A stretch of DNA of 64,000 nt, taken from NCBI RefSeq assembly GCF_040802235.1, contig NC_133174.1, positions 107,947,647 to 108,011,646 on the forward strand, given 5' to 3'. This DNA is from Manis javanica. Lineage: Eukaryota > Chordata > Mammalia > Pholidota > Manidae. The notes under the pieces are model-generated. The model did not search any database. It had not been told where the DNA came from and was given only the letters and a program-made list of their open reading frames with translations. Below, piece after piece: positions 22,335-34,300 of the stretch (within the stretch, counting starts at the first letter, position 1; every line of letters starts with the position of its first letter). Position numbers and translations under genes: made by a program.

Positions 22335-23796
22335 ATTAACCCAAGCATATATGGTCAATTAATATACAATAAAGGAGCTATGGATATACAATGGAGAAAT
22401 GACAGCCTCTTCAACAACTGGTGTTGGTAAAACTGGACCACTACATGCAAGAGAATGAAACTGGATTACTGTCTAACCCCATACACAAAAGTAAACTCGA
22501 AATGGATCAAACACCTGAATGTAAGTCCTGAAACCATAAAACTTAGAAGAAAACAGGGAAAACTCTGTTGAATATAAACATGAGCAACTTCTTCATGAAC
22601 ATATCTCCCCAGGCAAGGGAAACAAAGGAAAAATGAACAAGTGGGACTATATCAAATTAAAAAGCTTCTGTACAACAAATGACACCAACAATAGAACAAA
22701 AAGGTATCTTACAGTATGGGAGAATATATTCATAAATGACATATACGATAAAGGGTTGACATCCAAATTATATGAAGAGCTCACGCACCTCAACAAACAA
22801 AAAGCAAATAATCCAATTTAAAAATGGGCAGAGGAGCTGAACAGACACTTCTCCAAAGAAGAAATTTAGATGGCCAACAGGCACATGAGAAGATGCTCCA
22901 TATTGCTAGTCATCAGAGAAATGCAAATTAAAACCACAATGAGGTATCACCTCACACCAGTTAGGATGGCCACCATCCAAAAGATAAACAACAACAATTG
23001 TTGGTGAGGATGTGGAGAAAGGGGAACCCTCCTACACTGCTGCTGGGAATGTAACTTAGTTCAACCATTGTGGAAAGCAGTATGGAGGTTCCTCAAAAAA
23101 CTCAAAATAGAAATACCATTTGACCACGGACTTCCACTCCTGGGAATTTCCCTGAAGAAAACAAGATCACAGATTCAAAAAGACATATGCACCCCTATGT
23201 TTATCACAGATCTATTTATAATAGCCAGGACGTGGAAGCAACCTAAGTGTCCATCAGTAGATGAATGGATAAAGAAGTGTGGTACATACACACAATGGAA
23301 TATTATTCAGCCATAAGAAGAAAACAAATCCTACCATTTGCAACAACATGGATGGAGCTAGAGGGTATTATGCTCAGTGAAATAAGCCATGGGGTGAAAG
23401 ACAAGTATCAGATGATTTCACTTATCTGTGGAGTATAAGAAGAAAGCAAAAACTGAAGGAGGAAAACAGCAGCAGACTCACAGAACCCAAGTATGGCCTA
23501 AGAGTTGCCAAAGGGAAAGGGACTGGAGGGGGGGAAAGGAGGGAGAAGGGGAATAAGGGGCATTACAATTAGCATGCATAGTGTGTGTGGGGCACATGGG
23601 GAAGGCAGTATAGCACAGAGAAGACATGTAGTGACTCTATAACGTCTTACTATGCTGATGGACAGTGACTGTAATGGGGTATGTGGTGGGGACTTGATAA
23701 TAGGGGGGGGATGTAGTTACCACAATGTTGCTCATGTAATTGTATATCAATGATAGCCTAATAAAATACCATTGACAAACAAAAAAATGGGGAACA

Positions 23797-24560
23797 GATT
23801 TGAATACAGATTTCTCCAAAGAATGGTCAGCAAGCACATGAAGATGCCCAACATCATTATTTATTAAGGAAATGCAAATCAAAACCACAATGACAATGGA
23901 TTTCACATCCACTAGGATGGCTATAATAAAAAAAAGACAGTAACAAATGTGCATGATGTGGAGGAACTGGAGCCCTCATATATTGCTAGTGGAAATGTGA
24001 AATGGTGTACCCACTGTAGAAAACAGCTCCACAGTTCCTGAAGAAGTTAAAAGTTATCCATCTTATTCCTAAGGATATGCCCAAGAGAAATGAAAACAAA
24101 TGTCCATGCAAAAAGTTGTGCACAAATGCTCAGAGCACCATTATTTGTAATGGCCAAAGATGGTAAACAGAAAAGCCCAACAACTGATGAATGGATAAAC
24201 AAAATGTAGACTGGAATATTATTTTAAAATGAAATACTGATACATGATACAATATGGATGAACCTTGAAAATATTGAAAATATTAAGCTAAGTTAAAGGA
24301 GTCAGAGATGAATGGGAACATACGATTCTGTTTATATGAAGTGTCCAGAATAAGCAAATCCATACAGACAGAAAGTAAATTAGTGGGGCTGGATGAAGGG
24401 AAGTGCGCAGTGGGAAGTGATTTCTAATGGGTACAGGATTTCTTCTTGGGGTGATGGAAATGTTCTAAACTTGGATGTGTGATGGTTGTACAACTAAGAC
24501 CATTGAATTATACAGTTTAAATGGGTACATTTTATGGTATGTGAATTAGATATCAATATA
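23797..24560 (+). mobile_element. Ancient L1M-type element, 3' half
   Basis: Continuation of the element at 15560-16294. ORF2 C-terminal remnants include AAGGAAATGCAAATCAAAAC and ATGAATGGATAAACAAAATG, followed by a decayed 3' end with GTACAACTAAGACCATTGAAT. Coding frames are destroyed. Confidence 0.75.
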
Positions 24561-24864
24561 GATGTTTAAAATGTTTTAAACACTGCATGTGAAGGATTAA
24601 GTCCAGAGTTTAGATGCTCTAGTATCTGCATTACGTTTATTACATATATGTGTGTGTATGTATATATATATAAAGCCCTGACATTCTACACTGTCAATTT
24701 GCTTCATCTTTGAGCTTGTCTGATTTAGATGTATTTCATGTATAACTGTAAACACAGGGCCTGAAAAAACAGCTGCAGGCTAATTAATTTTACTATTTCC
24801 AATTTCCCTGTTTCCTGTTGATACTACAGTTTTAGCACATCTTAGATTTAAATAAAATGACTGT
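24561..24864. other. Intergenic spacer with a small TG/TA microsatellite
   Basis: A TATATGTGTGTGTATG-type tract sits near 24645-24672. Nothing else was recognised. Confidence 0.4.
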
Positions 24865-25255
24865 TGGGATCAGCTTTAGGGACTGAAATGTTTCCCCAAA
24901 ATTGAAATGTTGAAGCCCTAATCCCCAATATCTACGAATATGGCTGTATTTGAAGATAGGGCCTTTAAAGAGTTATTAAAATGAGGCCTTGAAGGTGGGA
25001 CTTAATCCAACACGCCTGGTATCCTTGTAAGAAGAGATTAGGAAATCCAGAAAGACACAAGGGACACATGTGCAGAGGAATGGCCATGTGAAGAGGCAGC
25101 AAGGCAGCCATCTGCAATCCGAGAGGCCTCAGAACTCAGACCTGCCAGCATCTTGAACTTAGACTTTCAGCCTCCAGAACTGTGAGAAAATAAATTTCTG
25201 TTGTTTAAAAGTACCCAGTCTTGTTTTGTTACTGCAGCCCTAGCAAACTAATGCA
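24865..25255 (+). mobile_element. MLT1/MaLR-like solo LTR
   Basis: It begins about TGTTGGGATCAGC, contains CCTAATCCCCAATATC, GGACACATGTGCAGAGG and, near the end, GCCTCCAGAACTGTGAGAAA, then AATAAATTTCTGTTGTTTAA and finally CAAACTAATGCA. The CTCCAGAACTGTGAGAAAATAAA block is the polyadenylation region typical of ERVL-MaLR LTRs. It is old and has no internal sequence. Confidence 0.75.
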
Positions 25256-25576
25256 GGCAGACTCACTGCAACCAAGTTATGCGTTGTTAGGCTAGCCTCT
25301 ATGAAGAGCCATAGCATGAATCCCAATGACCAATATATTCCAACTTGAGTATCTATTAAAATGGCTCTACCTCTCTGTCTTTTCATCAGGAGAGATTATT
25401 TATTCATAACTAAACTAGAGATGACTGAGAGAATGGACTTCATACCTGGTAATGAATTTCTAATTCCTCAAGATTTCATCAAAGTTTGTGAATTTTCAAG
25501 TGAGTTCACTTTTTTGATAACTTGGAATTCTGCTTATATTTAGGCAAGGAGTACTTAATAGCTGCTTGCATGTTGA
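25256..25576. other. Intergenic spacer, no feature recognised
   Basis: Only a 60-codon frame without any recognisable domain. Confidence 0.35.
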
Positions 25577-25636
25577 ATTTGAGAACTGGGTTTCTACTTA
25601 ATCTGATAAGGTTAAGTAGAAACACAGTTCTCAAAT
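25577..25636. repeat. Short near-perfect inverted repeat (24-bp arms, 12-bp loop)
   Basis: Left arm 25577-25600 and right arm 25613-25636 are reverse complements with a single mismatch (G in the left arm where the right arm predicts T). The 12-bp loop is 25601-25612. The outer ends read ATTTGAGAACTG and CAGTTCTCAAAT, and an (AT)n run follows at once. It could be a tiny MITE or a hairpin transcript. I do not recognise the family. Confidence 0.8.
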
Positions 25637-26539
25637 ATATATATATATATATTCCTCTGCCCCCTCAATAAATGGCTTGGCATTGAGAGAAAAAATAATC
25701 AGATGAGCCCTTTAATCATGTAAACAGAGTCTGGGTGTAATAATGATTCTTGTCTGTTTTGCCTATTAGACCCCCTCAAGGTCTTAAAAGACTAACCACT
25801 TCATGTTTGCTGAATGAGTGAAACTTCAGTGCAGCCAACAGGACAAAATTGTGAAACAGTTTTAGGGTAATGCTAAGCATCTGAAAGCAAGGTAGGAATG
25901 CCACTGCTTAGTAAACTAAGTATGGCATGTACATCATCAAATCCCAACAGACTTTTATTAGAGGGACAAGCAATTTAAATGAGTCTAATATTGAAAAGGT
26001 AGTATGGGTGGGGAGAAAAGGCACTGACCTAAGTAACTGTGGAAAATGGTGTTGTGACTACGAACTATGACACCAAAGATAAAGGTCTGTATGTAAACAC
26101 TACTCTAGCTGGTAAAGTTGTTTCTTATGAGGGTACAGGTTAGCAATTCTGAAACTGTGAGATATGTTGTGCTGGAATTGAACAAATAAGTAAATGGGTA
26201 GTAAATGGTGGGAGCCAGGTTTCTTACTGTTGGAAAAGGTGGTTAATGACAAGCAAGAGGAGGAAGCTAGAATAATCCCTGTTAATGGATTAGTCAGAGA
26301 CATCAGTAAGAAATCATTTAATGTTAATTATGCAGATATTTATAGATATATGTAAATACAGATATTAGTATATACACATTTATTTCTTTGCTCCATCAAC
26401 TGAGAGCCTAAGAGAAACAGCACCTCAGTAGCAAAGAGCACATGTACCACCTAGACCTTGGTTTCTAATACCCCTCCTCCAATAAAAGGAACAGGGCTCC
26501 TTGAATAAATAGGTAAATGGTTGGGGTAGGAAATATACA
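25637..26539. other. Intergenic: short (AT)n and unannotated sequence
   Basis: An (AT)n tract at 25636-25651, then AT-rich sequence without recognisable genes or repeats. Confidence 0.35.
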
Positions 26540-27705
26540 TGATGAGCCTGGAGCATCTTGGAGTGACAGAAAAAGAGGAAATGCCCCCCCAAAAAAAAGT
26601 CGGGGGGGGGGTACATATCCAAGGGACACAGAAACCAACTTGAAAGAATTCTCAATAGTTAAAGCTGAAACAAGTTGAATTAACAAAATAATTCAGTACT
26701 GGATTATAACTCAAAGTATAAAATACCCATAAGTCCATGCTAACATAAGTAAATGGTTGAATTGGTAAATAAATGAGGGAGATGAAGCCTATCTCCTGTA
26801 TATAATAATCCCAAATAAGTTGTATACTTGCCCCTCAAAGAGGTGGGCCTTACCTCCTTCCTACACCTTGAATTTGGGCTGTTTAGTGATTTACTTCCAC
26901 AGTAGATTCACAGAGAGAAACAAGGAACTTTGTAGTAGGGAAACCTGACAAACACTACCTCAGCCAGGTGATAAGTCTGTTGATAGCATGTATCCTTAAT
27001 GTGATGAAATGAAAGGAGCAATTCACCTCTGTGGTCTTCCCCCAAAAAGCCTATAACTTTGGTTAAATTCTGAGAAAAACATCCAAAAAACCCAAACTGA
27101 GGGACATTTAACAAAATAGTTGACCAGTACTCCTCAAAACTGTTGAGGTCATTAAAAGCATGGAAAGTCTAAGAACTGTTATGGCAAAGAGAAGCCTAAG
27201 ACGACCTGACAACCACATGTAACGTCATATCCTGGATGGGATCCCAGAATAGAAAAAGGGCATCAGGTAAAAAACAAGTGAAATCTGAATGAAGTGTAGA
27301 GTTTAGTTAAGAGTTACGTACCAATGTTGGTTTCTTAATGTAATGTACAATAGTAACATAAGATGTTAACAAAGGGGAAAGTGATACAGGGGATACATGA
27401 ACTCTTTGCAAACTTTTCTGAAGAAAGCATAATATGCCTAAATGCAATATGGTACCCTGGATTGGACCTTCGAACTGAAAAGGAAGAACTTTTTTTTCCT
27501 AGTGGAAAGACTAGATGCAATCTGAATAAAGTTGGAGTTTACTTAGTAATAATGTACTAGAGTGGTTTCTTAATCTTTACTAACGTACTGTGGTAATGTA
27601 TTAACATTAGAGGAAACAGGGTAAGAAGTATATGGGAACTCTGTATTTTCTTTGCAACTTTTCTATAAATCTAATGTTCTTCCAAATTAAAAATTTTACT
27701 TAAAA
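26540..27705 (+). mobile_element. Ancient L1 3' UTR (L1M/L1ME-type)
   Basis: The final part reads like the conserved end of old L1 3' UTRs: TCCTGGATGGGATCCCAGAA, AAATCTGAATGAAGTGTAGA, ACATAAGATGTTAACAAAGG, then CAACTTTTCTATAAATCTAA and an A-run. A partly duplicated tail (27360-27420 and 27590-27700) suggests either two elements or an internal repeat. A mirror tract CCCCCCC-A8-GTC-GGGGGGGGGG lies near 26583-26612. Confidence 0.5.
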
Positions 27706-30365
27706 AAAGTAATGCAGGGTAGCTGGATGTACAAGCAAACTGTCTGCTTGGACTACATTAGATGACCGACACAATGGCATTTGATGTGTTTGGGACTTTG
27801 CAGTGGCTCGCTCTCCTCATCTCCACAACCCCTCCATACTAGCCCTGTTATATCAACCTGAATACATTTCATGTGCACGGGCCAACACCAGAAAAGTGGC
27901 TGAGGATAACAGGGGGAGCCTGGGTTCTCTAGGAGACCAGATGACTCAAATCCAGGGAACGGGTCAAGTTTCAGAACTGAAGGGAACAGGAGAGCAGTTG
28001 GGTGGGGTGGGATGGGGGTCGTTAAGCAGGAGTTAGTTCAAAACAAAAAGTTAAGATTTCTTGGGGGGAAAGAAGATAATTTTAGGCTGGGAGGAGGCCA
28101 GAGACCAGGGAAAATGTTGACACAGTGGGTAGTCCATTTTCTCTGCCTTACCTATAGCTTACTCATAAACTCTTTTACCTGTATATCCCTGCTGCTTTTA
28201 ATATGAGATGAACAAAGATTGGCTTGAGAATCAAGTGGCTGCCATGAGTTACTGGGAAGGGTAAAGAGAAAGGGATTAGGGCAAGAAGGGTCATTTCTAG
28301 GGCCATAGTCACAAGACAGTTCCAGGCCTCTTACTTGTTTCAGCGGCCATCTTCTCCACCAGACTGTGAGCTCCTCTGGCACAGGAATGGTGCCTTATTC
28401 TTCTCTAGTCCCAGCAGTGCTTTATATGTAGTAGGTGTTCAGTAAACATCTGCTTAGTGAATAAATCAGTCAGGAAGCTAGAAACCAGTGAAATTAGAAG
28501 CGTTTTTCTTTTGAGAACTTACGGAGAAACATTAAATCCCAAACGTGCCTTTACCATGAATTCCCATGATAATAAAGGTATTTAAAAAAATATTCTGGTA
28601 TTCAATTTGTTTCATGTCAGTGAGGAATCTGGCCTCTGACTCTCAAAACTATACCACTGAAATTGGAATTTGGGGGATGGTATATTAATGTTAGACATGT
28701 ATTTCAAAGAAAAAAAGCCATTGCCAAGCTGCATAGTTTGGAGAGAAAGTCATGTAAATTACATTGAGTCATTAATATTTTAATTCAATTAACAAACAAG
28801 TCAAGGGAAAAAGTCTCAATATGATTCCTCAAAGAGCTTTTAATGAGATGTGGTTTTAAACTTGTTCCTTTAGCACAGTGGTCGTCTGCCTGCCATATCA
28901 AGTCCACAATGAAATTTTCACTGAAGGAGAAATTGCAACATAAGGGACTATGGTTGCTTTTTTCCCAAAGCTGTGTTTATTCACTTTAATAGACTGTTCA
29001 TTGCTCTAAGCTGATAAGATTATGCCTGTCTTTTAGTATTAATATGTTCTCTCTTTTATGAGGTGACAGATGATGGCAGTTAAAAAAAAGTGTTGAGTTG
29101 GCCAAAAAATGTTGGTCACCTGTGTCAATCCCTAAAATGTTATTTGTCCATGATATCCCAATGCCTAGAAGGCACTTCCACATACTTTGTTTTGGTCTAG
29201 GAGGACACTCGGGGATTAGGGAGAAGTGATGAGAAGTGTATGTGTTGCTGAGTACACCTACTGGCTAGGCAACAAGCTTTCCACAGACATGATGTCTCGG
29301 CAAATCTTTACAATTTCGCTTAGGTATTCCCATATTACAGATACAGAACTGGAAATCAAAATAGGATAAACAACTTTCCCAAGGCGTTTGCTAACAGAGG
29401 AAACCAAATCCAAGTTTATCTGATTCTAGAATTTGTGCTCTTCACACCATTTATAATGAGCTTGTAATGCTCATTTCACAGAGGAATGTTGTTCAATTTT
29501 TCTTTGTATACATCTTGATGCTACCTTTCAAAGACTTGTAACTTTGCAGTGTATTTATATAGTGACAGCAAACATTTTAAAAACTAAACTTGTGTCAGTA
29601 TTATTCTCATAAGCTTGCATCACAACAATTTTTTTCCCTTTTTGTTCAAGAAACCACATAAAATCTATCAGGAAATATTCCTATGGCAACACCCCAATCA
29701 TCTGCAGCTGAAACAACCAGCAACACAGCAGGCTCCAAGTCCTTGGGCAGAAGTCAGTGGAAGTCCATAGAGGCCAACCAGCTTCAAAGAGTTGAAGACA
29801 AGTTCTTTGAAACACCAGATCAATGACACTGCCACGCAGACCTTGAGACTAAAGAAACTGCGTAGTTAGAAAGTCAATGGTGTAATAACTCTGCCAGGTA
29901 GATGGAATACAGAAGAGTGAACACAGAGAGAGAAGTAGAGCAGAGTAAGGAAAGGGGAGAAGAGGGCGAGCAAAGAACACAACGCTGACAAGAGGAAGAA
30001 GGCAGGACAGGTAAAACCAAGGCAAACAAGGTGCAATGAATTAGAAAATTCAGAACACTCCAAGACCATGCTGATTAAGTAGGGGGGGATTGTGGCTCCT
30101 CAGCTTCTTTACATACTTGAAAACAAATGTAGGACAGATCACAAACATGTAGATGAACTAACAGTGTTCATCTTAGAACTAGAATTAAAACAATTTTTTT
30201 CTTAAATGTATGTAGCTAATACATTATAATTTAGGAATCCAAAATCTGGATTTTCTGATAGCCAAAAATCAAATTATAAAATAAGACTTTGTTTCCTTAC
30301 ATTCCTCAATTTACCAAAGTCATTTGAAAATAAAGCCACATGTTTAACAAGTGTTGGCGACCAAC
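27706..30365. other. Intergenic DNA with L2 and MIR traces
   Basis: An L2-like end (plus) lies near 28370-28470 (CTGTGAGCTCCTCTGG, then TAGTAGGTGTTCAGTAAAC). A MIR-like core lies near 29290-29450. A purine-rich stretch occurs at 29895-30010. No coding exon was recognised. Confidence 0.45.
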
Positions 30366-31295
30366 TTTTAATAATACTTTTTTAATTTTCAGAAACATAT
30401 GCTAACCATCAACAACATGATCAGGGTCCCACTGCCCCAGATGTTATTTCATTGGTACATTATATCAATATTTACAAAGACTTTCAAATTCAACAACACA
30501 AAACAACTTAATTTTTCAAATTACAATGCTTTAAAAAAATGTAAACAGTTCATTTTTACATTATTGTAAAAAAGAAGACTCACTCCTTAATGCGGCTTAA
30601 TTTTTTTAAGTGAGCAAAGCCTGGTGCTCATGGATAAAGAATGAAAAGAATTCTTTACATAGAAACATTGTGCTCCAGTGTGGCAAAAAAAAAATATATA
30701 TATACACATACAAAGAAAAGAATCTTAAGTCCGTAATTTAGACCACACACAAAATCTTGTCCCCAAGTTGAGAAATTTATAAAAACCATTTACACATGGC
30801 TGCTGACCTACTGAAAACCTATATAACATTTTCAAAACAATAACTCAGTCAAAAGATACCACTTTTCTTAAAAATGAAATTTTGTGCAAAAGAAATTGTT
30901 TAAGCTAGAAACAAGACCCCATAAGAGGCCAAAGAGCCACTGAAATAATTTAACTGTTAGATTTAGTGCATGTAACCAAAAGGCACACACATGTGATTAA
31001 TATATTAATATATTTTCATGCAGAAACCTGTGCATGTTCACAATTATATAACTAAAACACAAACATAACAAAACATAAAGCCTAATGTTTGGCAATGTTA
31101 TTCTAGCCACAGTCCTTTCTAGTCTATCAGTCTAGGGTTTACTAGATCATTAACACTGCCTCTCAGAAAAATATATTTGAACAAATGCAAATAAAAATTA
31201 AAAAAGGGATGTTAGCCTGAAACACTATATTATTTTTTTCCATTTTGATACATATAGAGACTTACTGATATGTTTATTTTAAATGTCAATTCAAA
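30366..31295 (-). other. WDR44: Tentative WDR44 3' UTR
   Basis: This AT-rich sequence lies directly downstream of the WDR44 stop codon and holds no recognisable young repeat, unlike its surroundings. A candidate polyadenylation hexamer ATTAAA (minus strand) lies near 30367-30372. Another AATAAA is only ~20 bp past the stop, near 31272-31280, which would give a very short UTR. The true end cannot be told from sequence alone. Confidence 0.4.
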
Positions 31296-31390
31296 TTAAG
31301 ATACATTTTTCCTTTTGTTAATAAACACTTTGATTGCTCCAGTGAAGTCGGCAGAAAGAAGAACTTCTGTGTTATCCATCTTCATAATAC
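31296..31390 (-). CDS. WDR44: WDR44 last coding exon
   Basis: Encodes the C-terminal end ([20 protein letters not shown], then [10 protein letters not shown] and TAA). The acceptor is TTTTAAG at 31391-31397. The exon opens with GT, which completes the Gly codon begun by the final G of the exon at 41363. It forms the last beta strands of the WD40 propeller. Confidence 0.95.
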
Positions 31391-34300
31391 CTTAAAAGCA
31401 TAAAAAATAATTTTCAGTTGATTTTAAAGGAATATGAAGCCTGCTGTCATAATTATCACATGCCCATGACTGTACACCTGTTGGAGGGCCAGGGGGAGAT
31501 CCTCTTCTCATTTTTTCAGTCTCTCTCTTTCTTTTCTTCCATGTGCTAAATGCTCTTTTTTTAAAAATTGAAAAAATTTTTATTAAGGTATCACTGATAC
31601 ACATCTTATGAAGGCTTCACATGAGCAACATTGTGGTTACAACATTCACCCATATTTTCAAGTTCAGTCTCTCTTTTAGCTTGCTTCTGTAATCCTTTCA
31701 TCCTCCTGTACCTCTCCCTTTTCTCTGAGCCTCACTTTCACTTACCTTGTCTTAGCTGGTCTTTCCCAGGCTTGGGGAGACCACAGTCCTTTGAGGCCTG
31801 GATTCACTCCTGGGCAGCCTAGGTCTCTAAACTGATGTTTCATTTCATGGCCAGAGGCTAGTGTGTTATTCAGCCCCAGGACTGGAATGCTGGCAGGTGG
31901 GGTCAGCAGGGCAAGTCTGTTGCTAACAGGGGTCTCTAATGAGGTTGACTGTAAGGTGGTTGGTTTATTGTACAGAGACATACTTAAACTGCCATGAAAT
32001 CAAGTATACAGGATTGCTATATGAACACTGACAACACTTGTTGCCTTTACAGGTCTGTACTGAAGAGCTACGTGTAGCTATCCTAATGGCAAAAATGCTT
32101 ACCTCTTACATTTGCCAGTAAAAGCATTTAACAAACAAAATTCAGTGCTAACTAACTCTATTTAATGTACAAATACTGTAGACTTACGAAGGACTGATTA
32201 GTAAGGAGGAACATAATCACCAACTTTAACTGTGAAGTGGCATACAGCATGAATTAAGACACTACGATTTGTCACTTTTATGTGTTACGCTACAAATGTA
32301 TCCTAAACCTTTGAATATTCCTTACCACCCTTTTGGTATATCTCAAAGTAGTGCTATGCAGCAGTACCAGCAGCAGAGAACACAGAGATATGTGAAAGGC
32401 TAGAGAAGAAAATAACTCAGCATGTATATATCAATGCTTCATAAGATACAATAATAGCGATGATGATATTACGATGATAATGTCTACTACATGCCAAGCA
32501 TTTTACATATGCTATCTTTACTTCTTATCAAAACCGTGTAATCCAGGTATTATCACCATTTTACACATGAGGAAAACAAGCTTAAACTGCCAAATATTTC
32601 AGGAATAAAGAGAGAGGTCAATCAGATATGTTTTATGATCTCATACCTTGAGTTTCAGAATTTACTCCTATGTTATACCTAGATAGGTACAAAATAGCAA
32701 ATGCAAATTTGAGAATAATTAGTTAAAAGTTGTGCCTCTTTAAAAAACATCCTGTGAATAAATTGAACCTTGTTACTATGGTACAGTTCTGAGTTTAAAA
32801 AAAAGTACTTTTCATTTTGCCTCAAATTGTTTTAAAAGCTAGAATTTTCTACACAATGTGTAGGGGAAATTATGTATAAGGTACAGAAAGGTATCACTGA
32901 GAAAAGAAAACCCAAATAATTTTAAGTTAGAAGAGAGAAGCTGGACTTAATCCTGGAAAAAAAGAAAAAGAGAAAGAGAAAGAAAAGAAATATTGCAAAA
33001 CAGGAATTTAGTAGAGGTTTAGTAAGTCCAACTTCATTTTAGATCTTCTAATTAATTAAAAGAAGTGTTAGATTGAAATTCATCTTTGCTATCAAAATAT
33101 TTCTTCACAGACAGCAGGTATTGTACTGTATAATGTAGATAATACCATAACAGAAATTAAGTTAGATTAAATGAAAAAAATACTTGAGAAATTTGAAACA
33201 TTCAAATACTTTTAGAAGTACATTTGTACATATACACTATATCTACTCTGTCTTCACAACTCTATAAACGTCTTGGTTGAAGTCTTTAGAGTGAGAAAAC
33301 ACATTTAATAATATTCTGTAATTGATTTTAGTAATAACTTATTTTCATTAACAACTGGTTCAAGTTGATATGGTTTTACCCATACTCTTAAGAACTAACA
33401 GAGTTTGAAACATGGTGCACGATGTAGACCAGCAAGAGACTCGCAGCACTGCAGAAGAGCTTGTGGATCTCATGAGGCTCAGCACATGAGCAAATTTATG
33501 TGAAAATGAGAAAGGGTGGAAAGGATCGAGGCAGATTACATGCTTATGATCAACACTGAAATATGATACTGGGAGAAGTGGAAGACACTGTGACTATTTT
33601 TTTTATTTTGGTATTAATCTACAATTACATGAAGAACATTAATGTTTACTAGGCTCCCCCCTTCACCAATGCCCCCCCACATACCCCTTCACAGTCACTG
33701 TCCATCTGCATAGTAAGATGCTGTAAAATCACTACTTGTCTTCTCTGTGTTGCACAGCCCTCCCCGTGCCCCGCACACACTATACATGCTAATCGTAATG
33801 CCCTCTTTCTTTTTCCTCGCCCTTATCCCTCCCTTCCAACCCATCCTCCTCAGTCCCTTTCCCTTTGGTAACTGTTAGTCCATTCTTGGGTTCTGTGAGT
33901 CTGCTGCTGTTTTGTTCCTTCAGTTTTCCTTTGTTCTCATACTCCACATATGAGTGAAATCATTTGGTACTTGTCTTTCTCTGCCTGGCTTATTTCCCTG
34001 AGCATAATACCCTATAGCTCCATGCATGTTGTTGCGAATGGTAGGATCTGTTTTTTTCTTATGGCTGCATAATATTCCATTGTGTTTATGTACCACATCT
34101 TCTTTATCCATTCATCTACTGATGGACACTTAGGTTGCTTCCATTTCTTGGCTATTGTAAATAGTGCTGCGATAAACATAGGGGTACATCTGTCTTTTTC
34201 AAATGGGGCTGCTGCATTCTTAGCATAAATTTCTAGAAGTGGAATTCCTGAGTCAAATGGTAAGTCTATTTTGACCATTTTGAGGAACCTCCATACTGCT

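Larger units (their letters stand above)
18468..23430 (+). pseudogene. L1 ORF2 pseudogene with nested insertions
   Basis: The endonuclease part starts at 18468 ([18 protein letters not shown]) and shifts frame within 18660-18720 and again near 18890-19010. The RT part is at about 20350-20900 and keeps LFADDM. The C-terminal region resumes after the nested L1 at 22335 and runs to about 23430, with CCW-C motif remains near 23000-23050. There are many stops and it is not functional. Confidence 0.85.
16295..23796 (+). mobile_element. Near full-length older LINE-1 (host of two nested L1 insertions)
   Basis: The plus strand begins AGTGGAGAAAAGATGACGGC, matching the L1 5' end seen at 63232. It continues through a 5' UTR without a monomer array (to about 17360), a broken ORF1 (17361-18200), ORF2 (from 18468) and a G-rich 3' UTR, ending in an A-rich tail near 23790. 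Flanks AAAAAATGGG (about 16276) and AAAAAATGGG (about 23785) form a diverged target-site duplication. ORF2 is split by a 94-bp L1 end at 19553-19646 and by a 1,035-bp L1 at 21300-22334. Confidence 0.88.

Noticed and set aside
1..30365. Exons of a gene next to WDR44 (for example DOCK11, its neighbour in human)
   Set aside because: I saw no exon-like coding segment with splice sites in this region. Synteny alone is not evidence.
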